This document shows, in pieces, positions 1 to 5,055 of a stretch of 6,158 nucleotides of DNA (within the stretch, counting starts at the first letter, position 1; every line of letters begins with the position of its first letter). The DNA is from Flavobacteriales bacterium (lineage in GTDB: Bacteria > Bacteroidota > Bacteroidia > Flavobacteriales_D > Sanyastnellaceae). The notes beneath the pieces are model-generated. The model was not told the DNA's origin. It ran no database searches and worked only from the letters and a program-made list of their open reading frames with translations. A program made the position numbers and the translations under genes. Location: the NCBI GenBank assembly GCA_015660615.1, contig DQKQ01000184.1:1-6158 (forward strand). The letters are read 5' to 3'.

Positions 1-105
1 CGTAAAGCTCAATCCACTTGAGTCGCTGTCTAATTTCTTTGTTCTTAGAGTCGTATTATGTTGAAACGATCTCTATGAATCACACACATAAACGTCCTTG
101 TTGTC
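1..105. other. Left-edge non-coding stretch
   Basis: No gene is supported here. It lies downstream of the minus-strand membrane-protein gene that stops at 106. The only structure seen is a weak 5-base stem (CTCAA, positions 8-12, with TTGAG, 18-22; 5-base loop). It is not GC-rich and has no convincing T-run, so it is not called a terminator. A 14-codon minus-strand frame starting near position 96 has an AAGGA before it but is too short to call. Confidence 0.5.
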
Positions 106-864
106 TTAAATATTCTGACTACTGTTTTCGAAGACCGTAATTAAAGATTCATCCAAATAGGGACCGATCTCGCTAAAATCGTAAATGCTATTTATGTTCT
201 TATTGCTAATGATCCTTTTGCATTTTAATTTAGTTAAAAATGAATCACTACTAGCAACGGTGAGAATATCTTGTTCAAGATCTCCAGCTAGTTTTTCAAC
301 CAATTTAGATTCTAACCTTCGCGAAATACTCTCAAAAGAAGGCAAATTTTCTTCGTTAGTGTTATCGACCCAATCTTTGGTCCTCGTTAGATGATTCTCT
401 ATTACCTCGAAAGTTTTTTCAATTTTTATGTTTTTCTGCAATCGGTAAGCAAGTATTGGGTCATGTTTTGAAAGCTCTAAAATAGCGCTGTCAAACTGAG
501 AGGAGAAATCTACTCGCAGTTCTTCCTTCATATCAATGATTAACGAATTAAATGCTTTCTCAAGGGCAATTCGTAGCTCTGCTTCGAATGCTGATTTATC
601 TTTAGGCGAGAATGCTTGGTCATTCAATTTCTCTAAATACAGCTTCAAGTAACCGTCAATCGCGCGATCTGTATTAATTACTGAATTGATAAATACATTG
701 CGTAACTCAAGGAGTAAATAAATTATTGTTCGATTACTTTCTTTTTTTTCTCTCTGAATTTTCCATATATATGTTGCTAAGGCTACTAAAATAGTTGCAC
801 TAGCGGTAATAAAGGATCCCAAAATCTTAAGTTCTATCATGTAACTCTCGTGCGATAAACTCAT
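106..864 (-). CDS. Single-pass membrane protein with charged helical domain, function unknown
   Basis: I do not recognise a named family. The 252-residue product has one hydrophobic segment at about residues 14-34 (ILGSFITASATILVALATY), followed at once by a basic patch (KIQREKK). This predicts an inner-membrane anchor with the long C-terminal part in the cytoplasm. The rest is rich in Lys, Glu, Leu and Ile and looks mainly alpha-helical, possibly coiled coil; no catalytic motif is visible. Small membrane-anchored proteins of this layout are common as uncharacterised genes in accessory regions (general knowledge). Start: the frame opens with a TTG at 867 directly before ATG 864, and a second ATG lies at 840, just ahead of the membrane helix. 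None has a strong ribosome binding site; the 840 start is preceded by a weak GAGAG and would give 244 residues. It is last of three minus-strand genes, 60 bases after the previous stop. Confidence 0.7.
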   Translation of the reverse strand: MSLSHESYMIELKILGSFITASATILVALATYIWKIQREKKESNRTIIYLLLELRNVFINSVINTDRAIDGYLKLYLEKLNDQAFSPKDKSAFEAELRIALEKAFNSLIIDMKEELRVDFSSQFDSAILELSKHDPILAYRLQKNIKIEKTFEVIENHLTRTKDWVDNTNEENLPSFESISRRLESKLVEKLAGDLEQDILTVASSDSFLTKLKCKRIISNKNINSIYDFSEIGPYLDESLITVFENSSQNI

Positions 865-924
865 CAACTAAAGATGCTAACAAATGCAAAATTAGTTTTT
901 GTTTATGAAGTAGATTAATAAGTA

Positions 925-1740
925 TCAGCAATTTTGTAATACTGTGAAGATAGCGTTTTGCGCAGACTCTCTAAATTCAAGACCAATTCTTGGTGTGTAT
1001 GAAGGGTGGGGGGCTGATATTACAGTTGTTTTAAAATCGCCTTTTTGCAGGCTACCTACTGAAAACTTGAACGTTACTTTACCTCTCACTTCGTGATGCT
1101 GTATGTCTGTTAAGTTTGAAGAGTGTAGTAGCCAATTCTTTGATGATGGGCTATTAGAGCTCTTGGGAACAAGAACAACTTTTGGCTTGAAGTACTCGAT
1201 TATCTGATTGTTCAGCTCGTAAGAAAACTGAATAGCTCTCTCTAAAAGCGCTTTATCGTATTTAGCCAACTGAGAAGTGAAGCTTTTAAAATCCTTACTT
1301 CCCCACAGCACTATGTTAGCCATGAGCGTTTTGTGTTCACCAAACCGCTTGTTGAATATCTCTGAGTAGAATTGCCACTTTTTGTTTGGCTTGTTAATAG
1401 GATCCCACAATGGTACATTCGCACCGTCGCTATTTTTGTACGCTTCGCTGAAATTGTCGTTCATGGCTTGTTGCACAAAACCCTCGTAGTGGGAAGGGGA
1501 GGAAGGAGACAAAATAGCGTCGAGAGATTCAGGAACATTAGGATTTGAGCCTAACCAAATTACATCAACTGATTCGGCATTGAGCTTACTTAATACTTTT
1601 GCTGTCTCGATTTCCCCGAAGATAGAGCCTCTAAACGGTATCGAATAAGAGCCTGTACCTCTCTTGAGCGCTTTATTTTCTTGATTTTCTACAAAGTCAG
1701 AAATACTATTGTTTATTGCTTCAAATATATTCAACGTCAT
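925..1740 (-). CDS. Uncharacterised protein with uracil-DNA glycosylase-like motifs
   Basis: The 271-residue product is soluble, with no signal peptide or membrane helix. Two segments resemble the active-site motifs of the uracil-DNA glycosylase superfamily. WLGSNPNVPES (residues 62-72) follows a hydrophobic strand (VDVIWLG), like the GxNPG/GxDPY motif. ISAPHPSYTPR (241-251) follows the strand TTV, like the HPS motif near the C terminus. Between them, KPKVVLVPKSS (185-195) fits the central strand of that fold. The order and spacing suit the superfamily, but no close member is recognised, so glycosylase activity is an inference. Start: AAGGA at 1746-1742 is only one base from ATG 1740, too close to work well. 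A TTG two codons later (1734) sits at the ideal 7 bases and may be the true start, giving 269 residues. It lies between two uncharacterised genes on the same strand. Confidence 0.75.
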   Translation of the reverse strand: MTLNIFEAINNSISDFVENQENKALKRGTGSYSIPFRGSIFGEIETAKVLSKLNAESVDVIWLGSNPNVPESLDAILSPSSPSHYEGFVQQAMNDNFSEAYKNSDGANVPLWDPINKPNKKWQFYSEIFNKRFGEHKTLMANIVLWGSKDFKSFTSQLAKYDKALLERAIQFSYELNNQIIEYFKPKVVLVPKSSNSPSSKNWLLHSSNLTDIQHHEVRGKVTFKFSVGSLQKGDFKTTVISAPHPSYTPRIGLEFRESAQNAIFTVLQNC

Positions 1741-1801
1741 GTCCTTATGATTTGCTTGCGTATTCTTTACAAAGCGACTTTTTAACTTTTTCGTAAGCTT
1801 T

Positions 1802-2173
1802 TTATGAACTAAAGATACGGTAATGCTTGTCTAGCTTCCAAGTGCATTGACTCGGTATTAGATTAAATTTATCACATACCAAGGTTTGAAGCTCAACGCT
1901 CTGTACCACTTTTCTGTCTGCATATATTTTAAAGAACTTTGAGTTTCCAGAGTAGATTATTCTACCCCTGCTGACTTCTTGATATTCAACAGCAATGAGC
2001 TCAGGAAAACACGGAAGGTATATTCTATGCTCTTCCCACTCTACTAAATGGCTAAAGTCACTGTCATAGAGTGAAAGGCTATCAGGCTCTGTACTATTCA
2101 AAGGCATTGCTTTAGCAAGTACAGTCGACTTGTAGACCCAAAAAATACCAATATGAGGCAGCTTAGTTTTCAT
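1802..2173 (-). CDS. Small uncharacterised protein
   Basis: Function unknown. The 123-residue product appears soluble and mixed alpha/beta. Its C-terminal half has the pattern RGRIIY..., FKIYAD..., then a leucine-rich helix, and ends with DKHYRIF. I have an impression of similar small hypothetical proteins in other proteobacteria that pair an RGR-V/I-Y strand with a closing D-x-HY, but I cannot name a family. Start: the frame is open back to a TTG at 2206 and contains ATGs at 2191 and 2173. The ATG at 2173 has a good TTGGAGA (2188-2182) nine bases upstream, the ATG at 2191 only a weak GGTGA, and the TTG none, so 2173 is preferred; using 2206 would give 134 residues. It is first of the three minus-strand genes, 61 bases ahead of the glycosylase-like gene, and is probably transcribed with it. 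Confidence 0.65.
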   Translation of the reverse strand: MKTKLPHIGIFWVYKSTVLAKAMPLNSTEPDSLSLYDSDFSHLVEWEEHRIYLPCFPELIAVEYQEVSRGRIIYSGNSKFFKIYADRKVVQSVELQTLVCDKFNLIPSQCTWKLDKHYRIFSS

Positions 2174-2206
2174 CTTGTATATCTCCAACATGTTGACGTC
2201 ACCCAA

Positions 2207-2218
2207 CTGTCTTGACAG
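2207..2218. repeat. Short palindrome CTGTC-TT-GACAG
   Basis: A perfect 5-base inverted repeat with a 2-base spacer lies just upstream of the minus-strand gene cluster, 34 bases before the preferred start at 2173. Its position would suit an operator. The spacing (CTGT-N4-ACAG) does not match the enterobacterial LexA box (CTGT-N8-ACAG). It could equally be chance. Confidence 0.3.
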
Positions 2219-2336
2219 AGATTTACAACCCTTTAATTATTTTAAATTTGCTGCTGAAGTGAGCGCTATTCGCTTGCATGATATATCGTAGTCAAAAGAG
2301 GAAAGCTAACTTCTTATCTCTACTCGAATAGGTAAC

Positions 2337-2352
2337 GTTAATGTGCATTAAC
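2337..2352. repeat. Inverted repeat GTTAATG-TG-CATTAAC
   Basis: A perfect 7-base inverted repeat with a 2-base spacer, typical in size and symmetry of a dimeric regulator site. It overlaps the direct repeat that starts at 2348. It lies in non-coding DNA about 160 bases upstream of the minus-strand gene cluster and about 100 bases left of the putative IS end. No regulator can be assigned. Confidence 0.4.
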
Positions 2353-2371
2353 ATGAACTATTTAACATGAA
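2348..2371. repeat. Direct repeat TTAACATGAA, two copies
   Basis: Two perfect 10-base copies lie at 2348-2357 and 2362-2371, a period of 14 bases. The first copy shares TTAAC with the right arm of the neighbouring inverted repeat. The arrangement may be a multi-site operator or the residue of a local duplication; its role is unknown. Confidence 0.4.
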
Positions 2372-2449
2372 AGTAACTCTGCTACGGTTCTAGATCAGAA
2401 AGAGAATTATCACAATTATTATAGTGCCCGTTCATAGATTTCAGTCATC

Positions 2450-2880
2450 TGTGGATCCTCTTCAGATTTTTAGGAAACCTCCTCTAAAGAAGCTTGCTAT
2501 GCCAGGAATGAGTGGTTGTTAACAAACAAAGTATACTTCAGAATTCATACTCGAAGCGGTATTACTCTGCTAGAAACCTGATATTATTGGTCGTCAGATT
2601 GCTTTAGATATTAGTATTTTTCTTAGTCTACCTAACTGCTGAAAACATCATGCTGCGCAATCTAAAGATAAAACACATAAGAGCAGTGATCCCCGTTGTG
2701 ACGCGGGGATAGCAGATTAAAACATGAACTTGCCAAGGTCAAAAAATGACCGGTATTTTTACGCGAAGCGACAACGTTTTTAGCCAAAAAGTTACAGTAA
2801 GGTATCTAGCGATATCGAGTTTCCGATATGCCTTTCTACTAGTCTATTGTACCGTTTATTCGAAAATGGAGCCTTAGATG
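2450..2880 (+). mobile_element. Decayed IS3-family insertion sequence, left part
   Basis: The core evidence is the orfA relic at 2499-2800. The left boundary is inferred: TGTGGATCCTCTTCAGATTT begins with TG at 2450, 49 bases before the orfA start, a usual distance for an IS3-family terminal repeat. After the orfA stop, positions 2790-2880 in one frame read IEFPI... and STSLLYRLFE. These faintly recall the N terminus of the OrfB transposase, where a sequence like EFPI..MC..L.VS.SGYY.W is common. The rest of orfB, including the DDE catalytic core (normally about 250 more residues) and the right end, is absent: rcnA-like relic sequence begins by about 2902. The element is certainly not mobile. 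The exact ends are uncertain. Confidence 0.55.
2499..2800 (+). pseudogene. IS3-family transposase OrfA, degenerate
   Basis: Translating from ATG 2499 gives MPGMSG, then KYTSEFILEAVLL, matching the OrfA opening (KYT-EF-EAV) of IS3-family helix-turn-helix proteins. KPDIIGRQIALDIS follows in the same frame where the HTH is expected. In-frame stops occur at 2520 (TAA), 2571 (TAG) and 2640 (TGA). Near 2711-2713 one base appears lost. In the shifted frame RLKHELAKVKK, a stop at 2747, then LREATTFLAKKLQ and a TAA at 2798-2800 reproduce the leucine-zipper end of OrfA (RLK-ELA-VKEERDILKKAT-FFAK) with exact residue spacing. The total, about 100 codons, is the normal OrfA length. OrfA would bind the IS ends and join OrfB by programmed frameshifting; here it is dead. 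No single open frame covers it, so it is visible only by conceptual repair. Confidence 0.8.
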
Positions 2881-2901
2881 ATTTGGTGAACTCAAAGAAG
2901 C

Positions 2902-3222
2902 GATGCGAACCAACTTCATGCTCATAAGCATAGCATCACGGTTATGGCATGAGCCAGATAATATTTACTTTGTTGTTCATTGATGCGCTCACTGTAAGGA
3001 GATCAGATAGCAATTGGAAAAGCTACCTCTTGGGTCAACGGTGATTTTATCTTTCAGTATTGGACTTGCTTTTACACTTGTTGTAGGGGGTATTACAGGT
3101 TTTGGTACGAGCGAGACGCAATAATTGTGACAGGCTTATTGAAATTGCATGTTGTATTCTTCTATTCCTTCGGTGTACTTATTTTACATTGCCGGATTAT
3201 GTATGAGCAGGCTTTGCAGTAG
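2902..3222 (+). pseudogene. rcnA: RcnA/NicO-type nickel-cobalt exporter, C-terminal relic
   Basis: Intact members of this family are inner-membrane exporters of Ni2+ and Co2+ with a His-rich loop and a GLIPCPAA-TVLL segment. Three pieces in different frames line up in family order. DANQLHAHKHS (2902-2934) resembles the DAHQLAHA region after the His loop. SQIIF...ALTV (2952-2996) resembles GQI-FGLTGGLIPCPAALTV with about six codons deleted. After a one-base loss, QLEKLPLGSTVILSFSIGLA, continuing FTLVVGGITGFG (3011-3118), closely matches the conserved QL--LGATMVLSFS-GLALTLVTVG helix. A TAA follows at 3122. YSS...YIAGLCMS (3155-3208) and a TAG at 3220 fit the last helix (PYFSS...GLYM). The N-terminal half and most of the His loop are missing. 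The relic lies between the IS relic and the metal efflux operon, on the same strand as the operon. Confidence 0.75.
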
Positions 3223-3234
3223 ATTTCTGTTTTT

Positions 3235-3263
3235 CTGACAAGATTTAGCAACTTAATTGAAAT
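3235..3263 (+). promoter_or_regulatory. Weak candidate promoter for the metal efflux operon
   Basis: CTGACA (3235-3240, one mismatch to the -35 consensus) is followed after 17 bases by TGAAAT (3258-3263, four of six matches to the -10 consensus). It is about 110 bases upstream of the GTG start at 3372 and just past the rcnA relic. A second -35-like TTGACT at 3321-3326 has no good -10 partner. A dyad of the MerR/ZntR type was looked for and not found. The promoter is expected in 3223-3371, but its exact position is a guess. Confidence 0.2.
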
Positions 3264-3371
3264 ACATGGCTTTTTAATACAGAGTTCCTCTTGTGAATCA
3301 GAAAGCTGACCATTTAGGCATTGACTACAATCATATTTTAAGAGAACATGAATTGCCAATAGAGGAATCTT

Positions 3372-3728
3372 GTGTTGAAAACGAATTACCGCATTAGCAA
3401 AAATCTAAAAGTGGTCTTAGCCGCTTTTTTGTTGTGCGCACAATTTTTGTTGATTGTGACTGACGCGTTTTCTATTGAACAAGACCACTTGTTTAGCAAT
3501 GAATTATGTACTGAAAATACATTAATCGAACTGTCCGATGCTTACGATTTAGATACGGGAAGTGATTGTGACCATTGTTGTTCTTGTCATGGCCATTTTA
3601 CACACATAGCTTTTTACTTTGATATTGAAAGCTCGTTTCTAAAAAAATCTCCCAATTTAGTCTCAGTTTATAGTGAAGCTACACCTAATCGTTTCATTAA
3701 CCAAATAGAGCGTCCTCCAAGAATTTAA
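3372..3728 (+). CDS. Small exported Cys/His-rich protein, CzcI-like
   Basis: The 118-residue product has a basic N terminus (KNLK), a hydrophobic stretch at about residues 14-33 and then a polar chain, so it is probably exported to the periplasm or held by an N-terminal anchor. A compact metal-ligand cluster, CDHCCSCHGH (residues 66-75, plus His78), is the obvious feature. It could bind soft or borderline metals such as Zn, Cd, Co or Cu. The chain ends in ERPPRI. Small proteins with a signal sequence, His/Cys cluster and Pro/Arg-rich tail often precede czcCBA operons (the CzcI type), and this gene sits directly before a CzcC-like gene, 44 bases away. Membership of that family is inferred from position and composition. 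Start: GTG 3372 has AGAGGA (3361-3366) five bases upstream; a TTG follows directly at 3375. Confidence 0.75.
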   Translation: MLKTNYRISKNLKVVLAAFLLCAQFLLIVTDAFSIEQDHLFSNELCTENTLIELSDAYDLDTGSDCDHCCSCHGHFTHIAFYFDIESSFLKKSPNLVSVYSEATPNRFINQIERPPRI

Positions 3729-3772
3729 TCCCTGTCGTTTTTCGTTTTTTCAACTGACTAGGATTATATATC

Positions 3773-5053
3773 ATGAAAATTTCACAGTTTCCTGTGCGCA
3801 AATTTACGCGCGCCGGAATATTGACTAGTGCATTGATGCTATCTCAAGCCAATGCATTGGCAGAACAAGTAACTTTAGATGATGCAGTTCAACTTACTCT
3901 CAACCGTCATCCAAGCTTGTTGAAATTCAGACCTCTTACTAGAGCTCTTGAGGGAGATCGCCAACAAGCTTTGCTTTCTCCAGCTTACACCGTAGGTGCT
4001 AATCTAGAAAATGTGATGGGCACAAGTTCTACTTCGGGAGTTCAAGCAGCAGAAGCAACCATCTCTCTATCTTCAGTGTATGAACTTGGTGGAAAGAAGA
4101 GTGCAAGAACACTGGTTGTGGATGCCAGAGCTGCCCTTTTAGATTCAGAGCAGTATTCAATGTCTCTCTCACTACTTGGTGGGCTCACTCAGCAGTATAT
4201 TCGCGTTCTGGCACAACAGGAGCGTCTGCAAATAGCTGAGCGAAGTGTGAGCTTAGCTGAAGATGCTCTTACTGTGATCACTAATAGAATAAAAAGTGGT
4301 GCAACGAATGATGCTGAATTGTTCAGAGCTAAATCGGCTTTAAATCAAGCGAAATTAGAACTTGCGACAGCAAAGGTGAATAAAGAGATAGCCCTGCAAT
4401 CTCTCACACTATTCTGGCAGGGCAATTATGAAGATATCACGCTTACTGGTTCTTTAAATTCACCCGCTAAAAATTATTCCTACGAAACACTTTTTAACCA
4501 ATTCTTATCATCATCGAATGCGGATTTACTAATTAAGTCACTTGACCTGAAGGACGCTGAAATTCAGTTGGCTAAGTCTGATAATACCGCAGACCTATCT
4601 TGGTCTGTTGGTGTTAGAAGGAATCAGGGAGCTCAAGATACATCGTTAGTTTTTGGTGCCTCAATTCCACTATTTGCTGAGAAGAGGAATTCGGGTGCAG
4701 TCAAATCTGCAATTGCTAGTAAGGAGGCGGAGTTATTAGAGCGAGACACCAAGTATCTCGATGTAAAAGCGATTCTATTTAAAGCAACGAAAAGCATAAA
4801 TTTTAGTTCACAGGCAGCATTGCACCTGGAAAAAGAAGTAATGCCAGATTTGAAAAGAGCATTGGAGCTGACCAAGGAGGGCTATCAAAAGGGAATTTAC
4901 ACTTATCAAGAATGGTTTGCTTCACGTGATGCACTTCTCCAATCTCAACGGAGTCTCATCAACTATCGCGAAGCCACCCTGCTCAATGAAGCACTTATCG
5001 AACAATGGACAGGGCAATCTCTGAAATCATTCACTTTCAATCTCCAGGATTAA
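3773..5053 (+). CDS. czcC: CzcC-like outer-membrane channel of a heavy-metal RND efflux pump (TolC family)
   Basis: The product (426 residues, close to the usual CzcC length of about 420) is the outer-membrane exit duct of a tripartite pump. A signal peptide runs to ALA30 with likely cleavage before Glu31. There is no lipobox cysteine, so it is not predicted to be a lipoprotein. The mature chain opens with VTLDDAVQLTLNRHPSL (33-49), the standard start of the outer-membrane efflux domain. ELGGKK (104-109) is the family motif at the first beta region, and SIPLF followed by KRNSG is its counterpart in the second repeat. Between them are long amphipathic, Ala/Leu-rich helices that would form the periplasmic tunnel. 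Start: ATG 3773 has AGGA (3760-3763) nine bases upstream. The downstream adaptor gene begins two bases after the stop. TolC-family membership is very sure; metal (Czc) specificity comes from the neighbouring genes. Confidence 0.93.
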   Translation: MKISQFPVRKFTRAGILTSALMLSQANALAEQVTLDDAVQLTLNRHPSLLKFRPLTRALEGDRQQALLSPAYTVGANLENVMGTSSTSGVQAAEATISLSSVYELGGKKSARTLVVDARAALLDSEQYSMSLSLLGGLTQQYIRVLAQQERLQIAERSVSLAEDALTVITNRIKSGATNDAELFRAKSALNQAKLELATAKVNKEIALQSLTLFWQGNYEDITLTGSLNSPAKNYSYETLFNQFLSSSNADLLIKSLDLKDAEIQLAKSDNTADLSWSVGVRRNQGAQDTSLVFGASIPLFAEKRNSGAVKSAIASKEAELLERDTKYLDVKAILFKATKSINFSSQAALHLEKEVMPDLKRALELTKEGYQKGIYTYQEWFASRDALLQSQRSLINYREATLLNEALIEQWTGQSLKSFTFNLQD

Positions 5054-5055
5054 TT

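Larger units (their letters stand above)
2219..2449. other. Non-coding region between minus-strand cluster and IS relic
   Basis: About 230 bases with no supportable gene on either strand. It should contain the promoter of the minus-strand cluster. A minus-strand TTGACT at 2295-2290 could be a -35 box, but no good -10 element follows at 16-18 bases, so none is called. The inverted and direct repeats at 2337-2371 are listed separately. Confidence 0.5.

Noticed and set aside
8..22. Possible terminator stem CTCAA/TTGAG downstream of the leftmost gene
   Set aside because: Five AT-rich pairs and a poor T-run on the minus strand; too weak to call.
185..394. Plus-strand open frame of 69 codons
   Set aside because: It is antisense to the membrane-protein gene at 106-864, with no ribosome binding site or recognisable product.
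2516..2525. Perfect 10-base palindrome TTGTTAACAA
   Set aside because: It falls within the decayed orfA start and probably arose by mutation of the Lys/Arg codons there.
2689..2710. GC-rich hairpin (ATCCCCG ... CGGGGAT) that resembles a single type I-E CRISPR repeat or a terminator
   Set aside because: It occurs once, has no second repeat or spacer, and no T-run follows. It lies inside the readable orfA relic, where the DAGI codons explain part of it.
2737..2751. Small stem-loop GGTCA-AAAAA-TGACC
   Set aside because: It is the VKK-stop segment of the orfA relic; only five base pairs and no U-tract after it.
3321..3349. TTGACT as the -35 box of a MerR-type long-spacer promoter
   Set aside because: No -10-like hexamer at 17-20 bases and no dyad between; the downstream hexamers match the consensus at three positions at best.
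3162..3359. Minus-strand open frame of 65 codons with several cysteines
   Set aside because: It overlaps the plus-strand rcnA relic and the presumed promoter region of the metal operon, has no supporting ribosome binding site and no recognisable motif. The cysteines are scattered, not in metal-site pairs with partners.
4633..4875. Minus-strand open frame of 80 codons
   Set aside because: Antisense shadow within the strongly supported czcC-like gene.
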